Below are positions 7,348-16,230 of a DNA stretch of 64,000 bases, piece by piece (within the stretch, counting starts at the first letter, position 1; each line of letters starts with the position of its first letter). The stretch lies in the NCBI GenBank assembly GCA_947630595.1, contig CANRIG010000007.1:1-64000 (forward strand). The letters are read 5' to 3'. The position numbers and the translations under genes were made by a program. The notes beneath the pieces are model-generated. The model was not told the DNA's origin. It worked only from the letters and a program-made list of their open reading frames with translations, and searched no databases. The stretch comes from an uncultured Lachnospiraceae bacterium. Lineage in GTDB: Bacteria > Bacillota > Clostridia > Lachnospirales > Lachnospiraceae.

Positions 7348-9164
7348 GCCATGCACAGTCACGGGCAATCGCCCACGGAGCCGGCCCTGCCATTGTTCTG
7401 GCGGGGCCCGGTTCCGGCAAAACCCTCGTTATCACACAGCGAACCAAATATCTGATCGAACAGCACCATGTCAACCCACAGGAAATCCTGGTGATCACCT
7501 TTACCAAAGCGGCGGCGGAAGAGATGCGCGGTCGTTTTCAGGCGGCATCGGACGCGCGCGGGGTGACGTTCGGGACCTTTCACGCTGTGTTTTTCGGGAT
7601 TCTGCGGCACGCCTACCATTATACCGCGGCCAATATCCTGAGCGAGGAACGCAAATTTCAGATTCTGCAGCAGCTGCTGCGCGGCCTGCGGCTGGAAGCG
7701 CAGGACATAAAGGAAATGCTGCCGGAGGTGGCGGCGGAGATCAGCCTGGTCAAGAACGAGCAGATCGACCTCTCCAATTATTATTCCCGCTCCTGCCCGG
7801 AGGACGCGTTCCGCCTGATTTATCAGCGCTACGAACAGATTCACCGGGAGCAGAACCTGCTGGACTTCGACGACATGATGGTTTATACCTATGAGCTTTT
7901 GAACGCCCGGCCGGATATTCTTGCAGCCTGGCAGCGGCGGTTCCGCTACATCCTTGTCGACGAATTCCAGGACATCAATCTGCTCCAGTACCGGATTCTG
8001 CGGCTGCTGGCGGCGCCGGAAAACAATCTCTTTATCGTCGGGGACGACGACCAGTCCATTTACCGGTTCCGCGGGGCGAAGCCGGAAATCATGCTTGGCT
8101 TTGCCAGGGATTTCCCGCAGGCTGTGAAGATTGTGCTGGATCAGAATTTTCGCTCGACCGCTCCCGTCATCGACGGGGCGATGCGCGTGATCGGGGAGAA
8201 TGTGAACCGCTACCGGAAAAAGATTCAGCCGGTGCGGGGCGGCGGAGCCGGAATCGATGTGCGGGAATTTGACAGCCAGGAGCATGAGAGCCTGTACCTT
8301 GTAAAATGCATCCGAAAGAGCATGGAAGAGGGGATTCCGCTGTCGGAGATCGCGGTGCTGCTGCGCACCAATCAGGGCGCGGGGCCTTTTGCCCAGCGGC
8401 TGACGGAGTTTCAGCTTCCGTTTGTGATGCGCGACGTGCTGCCGAATATTTTCGACCACTGGATTGCGCAGGATATTTTCGCCTACCTTCATCTGGCGCG
8501 CGAGGGGCTGGACCGGCGCGAATTTCTGCAGGTCATGAACCGTCCCGTGCGCTACATCGGGCGGGATGCAGTCGACGAGGAGCGCGTCTCCTTTGAGACG
8601 CTGGAACAGTATTATGAAGAAAAGCCCTGGATGCTGGAACGGCTCGATCAGATGGAGGACGACCTGCAGCGGCTGCGCGATCTGCCGCCGTTCGCAGCGG
8701 TCAATTACATACGCTATGGCATTCGCTACGGGGAATACCTGGATGAATATGCAAGGCAGCGGAAGCTGAAAACAGAAGAGCTTACGGATTTGTACGATGA
8801 GATTGCACAGAGCGCCCGGCCGTACCGCACCTGTGAAGAATGGTTCGCGCACATCGAGGAGTACCGGCAGGCACTGCAGAAGCGGAGCGCGCGGGACCGG
8901 CAGGAGGACGCGGTCGTGCTGGCGACGCTGCACAGCGCAAAGGGGCTGGAATTTAGAGAGGTTTTTGTGGTCGATGTGAACGAAGGTGTGATTCCGCACC
9001 GCAAAGCCTGCGTGGAGGCGGACATCGAGGAGGAGCGGCGGCTGTTTTACGTGGGCATGACGCGGGCGCGGGACCGCCTGCACCTGTTCTACACGAAGCA
9101 GCGATACGGGAAAGCGCAGGAGCCGTCGCGATTTCTGCGGCCGTTTCTGGAGGACGGCGGATGA
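7338..9164 (+). CDS. short UvrD/PcrA-type ATP-dependent DNA helicase
   Basis: A 608-residue superfamily 1A helicase. Motif I is [13 protein letters not shown] (residue 21), motif Ia [11 protein letters not shown], motif [12 protein letters not shown] near 210, motif [17 protein letters not shown], motif [10 protein letters not shown], motif [22 protein letters not shown] and motif [21 protein letters not shown]. It unwinds DNA 3' to 5' in repair or restart. It is about 100 residues shorter than PcrA/UvrD and ends soon after motif VI without the tail that contacts RNA polymerase, so it is probably a paralogue rather than the main PcrA. Its start overlaps gltX. Confidence 0.9.
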   Translation: MQISHAQSRAIAHGAGPAIVLAGPGSGKTLVITQRTKYLIEQHHVNPQEILVITFTKAAAEEMRGRFQAASDARGVTFGTFHAVFFGILRHAYHYTAANILSEERKFQILQQLLRGLRLEAQDIKEMLPEVAAEISLVKNEQIDLSNYYSRSCPEDAFRLIYQRYEQIHREQNLLDFDDMMVYTYELLNARPDILAAWQRRFRYILVDEFQDINLLQYRILRLLAAPENNLFIVGDDDQSIYRFRGAKPEIMLGFARDFPQAVKIVLDQNFRSTAPVIDGAMRVIGENVNRYRKKIQPVRGGGAGIDVREFDSQEHESLYLVKCIRKSMEEGIPLSEIAVLLRTNQGAGPFAQRLTEFQLPFVMRDVLPNIFDHWIAQDIFAYLHLAREGLDRREFLQVMNRPVRYIGRDAVDEERVSFETLEQYYEEKPWMLERLDQMEDDLQRLRDLPPFAAVNYIRYGIRYGEYLDEYARQRKLKTEELTDLYDEIAQSARPYRTCEEWFAHIEEYRQALQKRSARDRQEDAVVLATLHSAKGLEFREVFVVDVNEGVIPHRKACVEADIEEERRLFYVGMTRARDRLHLFYTKQRYGKAQEPSRFLRPFLEDGG

Positions 9165-9198
9165 GTCCCTGCAAAAAGAGGCTGTTGTAACATAAAAC

Positions 9199-9242
9199 GG
9201 GCCCGTCACAATCCAGGCGTACAGCCAGATTGTGCCAGGCCC
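9199..9242 (-). terminator. hairpin between convergent helicase and DUF1292 genes
   Basis: CACAATC (9207-9213) pairs with GATTGTG (9228-9234), and an outer GGGCC/GGCCC stem extends it across a symmetric internal loop. On the minus strand it is followed by GTTTTA. It probably ends the DUF1292 transcript. Confidence 0.45.
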
Positions 9243-9271
9243 TGTCCGGTATCATTACCACAGCCCTTTGC

Positions 9272-9625
9272 TCAGGATTCGGTCTCGTCCGCGGATACGA
9301 GCTCGTCGTACTCCATGGAGTCGAGCCATTGATCGAATCCGTCGGAGGCGGCCTCGTACTCATCGTCGTCTTCAATGTTTTCGAGAACCGGCGCGCCGTT
9401 TTCTGTCCGGAAACGATAAATGAACACCTCGCCGTCTTCGTTGACGCCCTCCTCATTCAGGGGCAGCAGCGCGATGTACTGCTTTCCGGCCGCCGGATAG
9501 GTCGTGAGGATGGAACATTCGATCGTTTCGTCATTGTCAAGTGTCAGAGTAATGGTAGCTTTTCCGTCGGCGCAGTTCTCGCCGCAGCTGGAGCAGTTGC
9601 CATTGCAGGTCTCAAAATCGCTCAT
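9272..9625 (-). CDS. DUF1292 (YrzB-like) protein with a Cys-rich N-terminus
   Basis: A 117-residue acidic protein. Residues ~24-95 match DUF1292: TLTLDNDETIECSILTTYP, then GKQYIALLPL and GEVFIYRF. The family is widespread in Firmicutes, often next to yrrK/mltG, and has no firm function. Here the N-terminus carries a cluster CNGNCSSCGENC that could bind metal or form disulfides; this is not part of the core domain. It is a single gene read from its own region, with AAGGAGGTGCTTCG as ribosome site. Confidence 0.82.
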   Translation of the reverse strand: MSDFETCNGNCSSCGENCADGKATITLTLDNDETIECSILTTYPAAGKQYIALLPLNEEGVNEDGEVFIYRFRTENGAPVLENIEDDDEYEAASDGFDQWLDSMEYDELVSADETES

Positions 9626-9766
9626 TAACGAAGCACCTCCTTCAAGCGAAACCGCATGGATTTCGGATTTTATTTCTTATTATCACTTTAACAGAATCCG
9701 CGGCAAATAGCAAGCGGGAAATATTTTGATAAAAAGAAGATTGTGCTGGGAAAAAACAGGAAACAA

Positions 9767-9775
9767 TGATATACT
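9767..9775 (+). promoter_or_regulatory. extended -10 promoter of the exonuclease III gene
   Basis: TGATATACT lies 70 bases before the ATG, a good extended -10 element with no convincing -35. A small GC hairpin (CCGCGC...GCGCGG) follows in the leader. Confidence 0.35.
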
Positions 9776-9844
9776 GAACATGACCGTTTCCGCGCCGTCG
9801 CTGCGCGGGACGGAGGATTACGACAAAACGACGGGAGAAAGAGC

Positions 9845-10603
9845 ATGAAATTCATTTCTTGGAATGTAAACGGACTTCGGGCCTGCGTACAGAAGGGATT
9901 TTCCGACTATTTCCGCAGCGCGGACGCCGATATTTTCTGCATTCAGGAGAGCAAGCTGCAGGAAGGCCAGATCGAGCTGGAGACGGACGGCTATTTCCAG
10001 TACTGGAATTATGCGAAAAAGAAGGGCTACTCGGGGACGGCCGTGTTTACGAAAAAGGAGCCTCTTTCGGTGGCCTATGGGATCAGCATCGAGGAGCACG
10101 ACCAGGAGGGCCGCGTCATCACGCTGGAATTTGACCGTTTTTACCTGGTCACGGTGTATACCCCGAATTCCCAGAACGAGCTGGTGCGTCTGGACTACCG
10201 GATGCGCTGGGAGGACGACTTCCTGGCTTACCTGAAAGGGCTGGAACAGAAAAAACCGGTTATCTTCTGCGGCGACCTCAATGTGGCGCATCAGGAGATC
10301 GACCTCAAGAACCCGAAGACCAACCGCCGCAACGCCGGCTTTACCGACGAGGAGCGCGCGAAGTTTACAAGACTGACAGAACAGGGATTTATCGATACCT
10401 ACCGCTATTTTTATCCGGACACGGAGGGCGTCTACAGCTGGTGGTCGTACCGTTTCCGCGCACGGGAGAAGAATGCGGGCTGGCGTATCGATTATTTCTG
10501 CGTTTCAGAGGCGCTGAAGGACAGCCTCGTAAGCGCCGCCATTCACACGGAGGTAATGGGCTCCGACCACTGTCCGGTGGAGCTTGTGGTTTCTTTTGAC
10601 TGA
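9845..10603 (+). CDS. xth: exodeoxyribonuclease III (AP endonuclease)
   Basis: A 252-residue member of the endonuclease/exonuclease/phosphatase fold. It starts with [14 protein letters not shown], then [10 protein letters not shown] with the metal-binding Glu, [44 protein letters not shown] and the catalytic GSDHCPVEL near the C-terminus. It cleaves abasic sites and degrades DNA from the 3' end in base excision repair. Full length, all catalytic motifs present. The ribosome site is GGGAGAAAGAGC. The debranching-like gene begins 119 bases later and may be co-transcribed. Confidence 0.95.
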   Translation: MKFISWNVNGLRACVQKGFSDYFRSADADIFCIQESKLQEGQIELETDGYFQYWNYAKKKGYSGTAVFTKKEPLSVAYGISIEEHDQEGRVITLEFDRFYLVTVYTPNSQNELVRLDYRMRWEDDFLAYLKGLEQKKPVIFCGDLNVAHQEIDLKNPKTNRRNAGFTDEERAKFTRLTEQGFIDTYRYFYPDTEGVYSWWSYRFRAREKNAGWRIDYFCVSEALKDSLVSAAIHTEVMGSDHCPVELVVSFD

Positions 10604-10722
10604 ACATTCGGATGCGCAGGCGTGCGGCAGTTCACGGCCTGCGAAAGCAGCAACTTGGAAGGCTGGCATTTTCTCCTTCCTGTCATCAGTGCGATACTAC
10701 GGGAAAGGCAAGGGTGGAACGA

Positions 10723-12600
10723 TTGAGCGAGAGAGGAAATGAATTCAAAATAATTGCAGACAGCAGTATGATACCAGGCGCGGTTGTGGAAAAGGACGGA
10801 ATACATTTTGGATATTATGCGGCGGACGGCGAACGGCCCTCCCTGCTGCTCTACAGAAAGGGCAGTCAGGAGCCGGCCGCGGAGATACCGTTTCCGCAGG
10901 AAGAGGCTGAGAACGGATTTTATGCGCTGAAGGTGAAGATATCGCCCCGGCGCTACGAATATAATTTCAAACAGGGAGAGCGCGTCGTCATCGACCCGTA
11001 TGCAAAGAAGATCTGCGGGCGCGAGACGTTCGGACAGATACCGGACGCGTCGCCGCACGGAATCCGCGGCGGCTTCGCGGAGGAAAACTACGACTGGGAG
11101 GGAGACCGGTGCCCGCAGCTGCCGTTTGAGGAAGCGGTGATGTACCATCTCCATGTGCGCGGGTTTACGATGCAGAAAAACTCCCGGGTCCGCAAAAAAG
11201 GCACCTTCGCCGGTCTGCAGGAGAAAATTCCCTATCTGCGGGAGCTGGGGGTTAACCAGCTGAAATTGATGCCGGTGTATGAATTTACCGAGCGGGAGCT
11301 GGACGAACGGGTGCGTCCCGGCGCAGCCGCCACGCAGGCGGAGGCGCTTGCGGCGGCATTTGTGGATGCGAGCACGCAGGAAGCGTGGAGACTGAATTAC
11401 TGGGGCTACGGCGGAGGCTTTTATTTCGCGCCCAAGGCTTCCTATGCCTCCGGCCGCAGCGCCGAACGCGAGCTGAAAAACCTGGTTAAGGCGCTGCACG
11501 CGGAAAATATGGAGCTTTTGCTGGAGTTTGCGTTTGACGACGAGACGGATATCGGGGTCATTGAGCGCTGCCTGAATTACTGGGCGTGCGAATATCACAT
11601 CGACGGCTTTTCCGTCATCGCCCGGGACAGCGTGATCGCGGAGATCGCCCGTCTGCCGCTGTTTCGCAGGAGAAAGCTGATCAGCACGTGGTACCCGGAT
11701 TATGTGACCGCATATAATAAAGAAAAAGTCCACGCGCACCTGGCCTCCTCCAACGACGGTTTTATGAACGACTGCCGCCGTCTGCTCAAGGGGGACGAGC
11801 GCTGCCTGAGCGCGTTCGCCGGGCGCCTGCGCGCAAAGCCGGAGGGCTGTGCGCAGATCAATTACATGACAAACCACGACGGCTTTACGATGCTGGATCT
11901 GGTGTCCTATGACCGCAAGCACAACGAGGAAAACGGGGAGCAGAACCGCGATGGCTCCAACTACAACTGCAGCTGGAACTGCGGCATCGAGGGCCCGTCA
12001 AAGAAGCGCGAGGTTCTGGAACGGCGCATGCGGCAGCGCAAAAACGCGTACGCGATGATGCTGTTCTCACAGGGGACGCCGATGCTGCTGGCGGGTGACG
12101 AGTTCGGCAATACGCAGAACGGCAACAACAATCCCTACTGCCACGACAGCGAGCTGACCTGGACCGACTGGAGCCGCCTGCGCAGCGAGCGGGAGCTGAC
12201 CGGTTTTGTGCGCTCGGCGATCGCTTACCGGAAGGCGCATCCGGTTCTGCACCAGTACCGGAGACTGCAGTGCACGGATGACCGCGCCGTCGGCTTCCCG
12301 GATCTCTCGTATCACGGGACGCAGGCGTGGCACAACGACTTCGAGCAGATGCACGGCCATATGGGCTGCATGTACGCCGGCGTCTACGCGGGCGAGGAGG
12401 GGCTTCTCTACATCGCCTACAATTTCCACTGGATGCCGCAGGAGTTTGCGCTGCCGCTGCCGCCGAGGGGCTGTTCCTGGTACAAGGTGATGGACACCTC
12501 GCAGAAGGAGAGCTTTCTGCCCCGGGAGGCTCAGGAGCCGCTGGAAGCCAAGTCCTTTTTTGTGCCGGAGCGCACGATCGTGATACTGGAAGGAAGATAA
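10723..12600 (+). CDS. GH13 glycogen-debranching-like protein, probably a pseudoenzyme
   Basis: A 625-residue homologue of GlgX/isoamylase with an N-terminal CBM48-like domain and a GH13 barrel. Around residue 291 the nucleophile motif DGFRFDLA of active enzymes is DGFSVIAR, so the Asp is Ile and the supporting Arg is Ser. Around 318 the acid/base segment KLIAEPW is KLISTWY, so the Glu is missing. The third acid is kept in NHDGFTMLDLVSY, as are KHNEENGEQNRDG and GTPMLLAGDEFGNTQNGNNN. A binding or regulatory role in glycogen metabolism is inferred. TTG 10723 behind AAGGGTGG is preferred over the track's upstream ATG, whose first 37 residues are unlike the family. Confidence 0.8.
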   Translation: MSERGNEFKIIADSSMIPGAVVEKDGIHFGYYAADGERPSLLLYRKGSQEPAAEIPFPQEEAENGFYALKVKISPRRYEYNFKQGERVVIDPYAKKICGRETFGQIPDASPHGIRGGFAEENYDWEGDRCPQLPFEEAVMYHLHVRGFTMQKNSRVRKKGTFAGLQEKIPYLRELGVNQLKLMPVYEFTERELDERVRPGAAATQAEALAAAFVDASTQEAWRLNYWGYGGGFYFAPKASYASGRSAERELKNLVKALHAENMELLLEFAFDDETDIGVIERCLNYWACEYHIDGFSVIARDSVIAEIARLPLFRRRKLISTWYPDYVTAYNKEKVHAHLASSNDGFMNDCRRLLKGDERCLSAFAGRLRAKPEGCAQINYMTNHDGFTMLDLVSYDRKHNEENGEQNRDGSNYNCSWNCGIEGPSKKREVLERRMRQRKNAYAMMLFSQGTPMLLAGDEFGNTQNGNNNPYCHDSELTWTDWSRLRSERELTGFVRSAIAYRKAHPVLHQYRRLQCTDDRAVGFPDLSYHGTQAWHNDFEQMHGHMGCMYAGVYAGEEGLLYIAYNFHWMPQEFALPLPPRGCSWYKVMDTSQKESFLPREAQEPLEAKSFFVPERTIVILEGR

Positions 12601-12601
12601 C

Positions 12602-13189
12602 ATGAAGCTACCGAAAGAATACAGACAGATTACCCGGAAAAAAGCGTGGGGGCACCTGAAGACCATCACCGAGCACAAGCTGCTCGTGATGCGGCACTGC
12701 TTTCAGGTCGGCCTCTACCGTCAGGGCCTGACGCACGACCTGTCCAAATACATGCCGTCCGAGCTGCTGATGGGCTTCGCCTATTTTAACGACGGCAAGA
12801 GCAGCCCCAACAACGGAGAGCGGGAAGCAAAGGGCAGTTCCTACGCCTGGATGCACCACAAGGGCAGGAACCGCCATCATTTTGAATACTGGACCGATTA
12901 CGCGCTGCACCCGTCCCAGCGGAAATATCCGCTGCAGACGGTGCAGATGCCCAGAAAATATGTGGTTGAGATGCTGATGGACCGGATTTCGGCGTCGAAA
13001 AATTACAATAAAGAAACGTACACCCAGCACGACCCGCTGGCTTACTTCGAGCGCGGCAAAAGCCATTACCTGATGCATCCGCAGACCAAGAAGGAGCTGC
13101 TCGGGATGCTGCGCATTCTCGACCAGCGCGGAGAAAAGGAGCTGATGCGCTTCGTGCGCGACTATTATCTGAAAGGATACCCGATCTGA
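12602..13189 (+). CDS. DUF5662 family protein
   Basis: A 195-residue cytoplasmic protein one base after the debranching-like stop, so the two are probably translated from one mRNA. It has the DUF5662 layout: HLKTITEHKLLVMRHCFQVGLYRQGLTHDLSKYMPSE near the start, then HHKGRNRHHFEYW and MPRKYVVEMLMDR. The conserved His/Asp pattern (HD...H..HH..HFEYW) resembles a metal-dependent hydrolase of the HD kind, but no activity is known to me. Confidence 0.82.
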   Translation: MKLPKEYRQITRKKAWGHLKTITEHKLLVMRHCFQVGLYRQGLTHDLSKYMPSELLMGFAYFNDGKSSPNNGEREAKGSSYAWMHHKGRNRHHFEYWTDYALHPSQRKYPLQTVQMPRKYVVEMLMDRISASKNYNKETYTQHDPLAYFERGKSHYLMHPQTKKELLGMLRILDQRGEKELMRFVRDYYLKGYPI

Positions 13190-13190
13190 A

Positions 13191-13231
13191 AAAACGCAAC
13201 CGGACGGAACAGGAATCCGCGGCTGCGTTTT
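13191..13231 (+). terminator. bidirectional terminator between DUF5662 gene and luxS
   Basis: AAAACGCA (13191-13198) pairs with TGCGTTTT (13224-13231), with an additional CCG/CGG. Runs of A and T on either side make it usable for both convergent genes. Confidence 0.7.
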
Positions 13232-13275
13232 GCAAAAAAGGCATTCGTCGTTTCCATCCGGCGGGAGAGTGCCGG

Positions 13276-13755
13276 TCACTGCGGATAGACGAGGCGTTCC
13301 TCAGTGATGCCGTCCAGCACCTCGCGCAGATAGCGGTCCGCCAGATAATTTGCCATCGGCAGATTCATGTCAAGGTAATTTCCGCAGTCCTTTGCGCAGG
13401 CGCCCGGCACCTCGCCGCGGTAATCGCGGATAAAGAGAAACATTTCCTTCATCAGCGGCACGATGTCCGCCGACGCGTAATCGCCGGCCAGCAGCAGATA
13501 AAAGCCGGTGCGGCAGCCCATGGGGCCGAAATAGACGGTTCGGTCCGCGAACTGCGGATGGTTGCGCAAAAACGTCGCGCCGAGGTGCTCGATCGTGTGC
13601 ACCTCCGCCGTGTTCATCACCGGCTCGCCGTTCGGCTTGGTCATGCGGATATCGAAGGTCGTAATCACCTCCGCGCCGACGTGGTCTTTCCGGGAGACGT
13701 ACAGTCCCGGAAGCAGCTTGATGTGGTCAATCGTAAAGCTCGCAATCTTTTCCAT
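13276..13755 (-). CDS. luxS: S-ribosylhomocysteine lyase LuxS
   Basis: A 159-residue metalloenzyme that splits S-ribosylhomocysteine into homocysteine and the precursor of autoinducer-2, in the activated methyl cycle. The metal site is HTIEHLGATFLRNH (residues 54-67) with Cys in AKDCGNY near 126. The active-site Cys lies in GPMGCRTGFYLL near 83. Full length. It has its own promoter and converges on the DUF5662 gene. No SAM riboswitch is seen in the short leader. Confidence 0.96.
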   Translation of the reverse strand: MEKIASFTIDHIKLLPGLYVSRKDHVGAEVITTFDIRMTKPNGEPVMNTAEVHTIEHLGATFLRNHPQFADRTVYFGPMGCRTGFYLLLAGDYASADIVPLMKEMFLFIRDYRGEVPGACAKDCGNYLDMNLPMANYLADRYLREVLDGITEERLVYPQ

Positions 13756-13805
13756 AGTATACAGTCCTTCCTTATATGAAATGATCTTATTTTTCCCTGT
13801 CCTTT

Positions 13806-13834
13806 ATTTTAACAGATCGCGGCCTCGGACACAA
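13806..13834 (-). promoter_or_regulatory. sigma-A promoter of luxS
   Basis: On the minus strand TTGTGT and TAAAAT are separated by 17 bases, about 50 bases upstream of the luxS ATG. Confidence 0.6.
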
Positions 13835-13858
13835 GCGGGATTGCGCCCATAAAACCAT

Positions 13859-13887
13859 TTGACTTTTCCCACTGCAGGTGATAAAAT
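13859..13887 (+). promoter_or_regulatory. sigma-A promoter of trpS
   Basis: TTGACT (13859-13864) and TAAAAT (13882-13887) have a 17-base spacer. The leader is only about 45 bases, so there is no room for a T-box. Confidence 0.65.
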
Positions 13888-13937
13888 TGCGGTATGTTTT
13901 GCGGGTACTGTCCGCATACGGACGAGGAGGGACGATT

Positions 13938-14942
13938 ATGATTGACAACAAAAAAGTACTGTTCAGCGGGATGCAGGCGACCGGTTCCCTGACCCTGGGA
14001 AATTACCTCGGCGCTCTGAAAAACTGGGTGGCGCTGAGCGATGAATACGAATGTTTCTATGCGGTGGTCGATCTGCATTCGATCACGATACGACAGGACC
14101 CGGCTGTACTGCGCAAACGCGCGCGCGCACTGCTGACGCTTTACATAGCGGCGGGACTCGACCCGGAAAAAAACTGCATTTACTACCAGTCGCACGTCTC
14201 CGGACACGCCGAGCTGTCGTGGATTCTCAGCTGTTTTACCTATATGGGAGAGCTGAACCGCATGACGCAGTTCAAGGACAAGGCCTCCAAGCACGCGGAC
14301 AATATCAACGCCGGTCTCTACACCTATCCGGTGCTGATGGCGGCGGACATTCTGCTGTATCAGGCGGACGTGGTGCCGGTCGGCATCGACCAGATGCAGC
14401 ATCTGGAGCTGACGCGCAACATCGCGCAGCGTTTCAATGCCATTTACGGCGACGTGTTTACGATACCGGAGGTATACATCGGCAAGGCGGGCGCGAAAAT
14501 CATGAGCCTGCAGGACCCGACGAAGAAGATGAGCAAATCCGACGAAAACCCGAACGCCAGCATCTACCTGATGGACGACGCGGACGCCATCCGCAGGAAA
14601 TGCAGGCGCGCCGTGACCGACTCGGTCGGCGAATTCCGCTACTGCGAGGAACAGCCCGGCCTGCGCAACCTGATCGACATTTACTGCGCCTGCCTGAACA
14701 AAACGCCGGACGAAGTCGTAAAAGAATTCTCCGGCAGCGGTTACGGACAGTTCAAGGAAGCAGTGGGAGAGGCCGTCGTCTCCGTACTCGATCCGCTGCA
14801 GAAGCGCGTGGCCGAACTGGAAAAAGACAAAGCCTACATCGACAGCGTCATCAAAAACAACGCCGAGAAAGCAAGCTACTATTCCATGAAGACCCTGCGC
14901 AAGGTCCAGAGAAAAGTAGGCTTCCCGGACCGTATCCGCTGA
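13938..14942 (+). CDS. trpS: tryptophanyl-tRNA synthetase
   Basis: A 334-residue class I aminoacyl-tRNA synthetase. HIGH region: FSGMQATGSLTLGNYLGALKNW (residues 9-30). Tryptophan-pocket segments include LSWILSCFTYMGELNRMTQFKDK and ADVVPVGIDQMQHLELTRN. KMSKS is KKMSKSDENPNAS near 200. Full length. The start is ATG 13938 behind GAGGAGGG; the track's start 20 codons upstream lies in the promoter. It is a single-gene unit under a short-leader promoter. Confidence 0.96.
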   Translation: MIDNKKVLFSGMQATGSLTLGNYLGALKNWVALSDEYECFYAVVDLHSITIRQDPAVLRKRARALLTLYIAAGLDPEKNCIYYQSHVSGHAELSWILSCFTYMGELNRMTQFKDKASKHADNINAGLYTYPVLMAADILLYQADVVPVGIDQMQHLELTRNIAQRFNAIYGDVFTIPEVYIGKAGAKIMSLQDPTKKMSKSDENPNASIYLMDDADAIRRKCRRAVTDSVGEFRYCEEQPGLRNLIDIYCACLNKTPDEVVKEFSGSGYGQFKEAVGEAVVSVLDPLQKRVAELEKDKAYIDSVIKNNAEKASYYSMKTLRKVQRKVGFPDRIR

Positions 14943-15045
14943 TACCTTGAAAGGATAAACAGCAAAAAAAGAGCAGTTTAAGAAGATAATAGGAAATTAA
15001 AAAACAACCAGAGAAACTAAAGACAGTTAGAGACAGATAACGACA

Positions 15046-15153
15046 GGGGATGACAAAAAATCGTTCGGTACCCTTTCGGGTATTTCCCCCAGAAAGCGAG
15101 GAAAGCTTTCCGGGGGAAACACACCGAAAATCCAAACGATTTTTTGCATCCCC
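15046..15153. repeat. 108-nt nested palindromic element
   Basis: The outer arms GGGGATG-A-CAAAAAATCGTT and AACGATTTTTTG-C-ATCCCC are complementary. Inside are GGTACCC/GGGTA and TTTCCCCC...AAAGC / GCTTT...GGGGGAAA hairpins, giving a multi-branched fold. It lies between convergent trpS and the rluA-like gene and can act as a bidirectional terminator, but its complexity suggests a mobile palindromic repeat or structured RNA. The flank before it has loose GACAG repeats. Nothing else is seen in 14943-15211. Confidence 0.65.
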
Positions 15154-15211
15154 GTTCTCATTCCATATCCCCATACAACATTCTCATATATAACAAACCA
15201 TTACCCGCAAT

Positions 15212-16225
15212 TTAATCAGCAACCACCCTCCGCATATCCTCCGGCATCCCACAGACAAAGGAAAGCTCCTCCCCGGTGATCGGGTGCACAAATTCCAGCC
15301 GGTGCGAGTGCAGCGCCTGCCGTTCGATCAGGGCCTGCGACTGCGGATTGTAGAGAAAATCGCCGATCAGCGGATGGCCGATGTGCTTCATGTGCACGCG
15401 AATCTGGTGCGTGCGCCCGGTCTCCAGCGTGACCGCAGCCAGCGAGACCTCCGCCTTTTCAGAACATCCCACCTTTTCGGAATGTCCCGTAGTTCCCGGA
15501 ACGACCACAGTCGGCTGGTTATTCTGTGCAGCGCAGGCGTCGATTTCAGTGGGCCGAAAATCGGAAACCGCAACAGTGCGACAGTCCAGCCTCCGGTAAT
15601 GCGTGACCGCGCACTGCCCGCGCTCCTGGTCGACGCAGCGCATGAGCACCGAATCCGGCTGACGGGCGATCGGCGCGTCGATGGTGCCGGATTCCGGCAG
15701 CCTTCCCTCGACGATGGCCAGATATTCCCGGTGAATCCGGCGTTCGGCCGACATTTCCGAGAGGACGGCAGCGCTCAGCAAATGTTTGGCAATGATCAGC
15801 AGGCCGCTGGTGTCGCGGTCGAGGCGGTTGATGCAGCGGTAGACGAACGGAATTCCGCGCGATGCATAATAATACATGACCCCGTTGGCCAGCGTATTTT
15901 CGTAGTTGTTTATGGAAGGGTGAATCGGCGTGTCGCCGTCCTTGTTGAGCACGAGGATGTCCTCGTCCTCATAGACGATGTCGAGCGGCATTTCCACGGG
16001 CACAATGTTGGGAGAGGATTCCGTCTCGCGGATGCAGACGGTCACCGTATCGCCGGCTGCCAGCCTGCGGTTGGTATAGGCCGGAGAGCCGTTGTGCAAA
16101 ATTCCGCGCTCGCAGGCTTTCAGGTGCACAAGCACATGGTGAGAGCAGCCGCGGGCGCGGAGAAACTGTCCGACCGTCGCCGATTCCCAGTCCGGAGTGA
16201 CGTTCCAGGTGAGGGTGCGTTCCAT
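15212..16225 (-). CDS. RluA-family 23S/tRNA pseudouridine synthase
   Basis: A 337-residue enzyme converting uridine to pseudouridine in structured RNA. It has an N-terminal S4-like part (VGQFLRARGCSHHVLVHLKA), the region II catalytic motif INRLDRDTSGLLIIAK near residue 135, and ETGRTHQIRVHMKHIGHPLIGD near 285. Between them is an extra ~45-residue stretch (CRTVAVSDF...HSEKVGCSEKAEV) absent from usual RluA proteins and partly repetitive. The gene starts five bases after the potD stop, so it is probably last in the xre-potABCD transcript although it has no link to polyamine uptake. RNA target unknown. Confidence 0.88.
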   Translation of the reverse strand: MERTLTWNVTPDWESATVGQFLRARGCSHHVLVHLKACERGILHNGSPAYTNRRLAAGDTVTVCIRETESSPNIVPVEMPLDIVYEDEDILVLNKDGDTPIHPSINNYENTLANGVMYYYASRGIPFVYRCINRLDRDTSGLLIIAKHLLSAAVLSEMSAERRIHREYLAIVEGRLPESGTIDAPIARQPDSVLMRCVDQERGQCAVTHYRRLDCRTVAVSDFRPTEIDACAAQNNQPTVVVPGTTGHSEKVGCSEKAEVSLAAVTLETGRTHQIRVHMKHIGHPLIGDFLYNPQSQALIERQALHSHRLEFVHPITGEELSFVCGMPEDMRRVVAD

Positions 16226-16230
16226 GGCGG

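Noticed and set aside
13790-13937. T-box or other riboswitch before trpS, gltX, lysA, luxS or ilvA
   Set aside because: The leaders are short and lack the T-box AGGGTGGNACCGCG core, SAM, lysine or purine riboswitch signatures.
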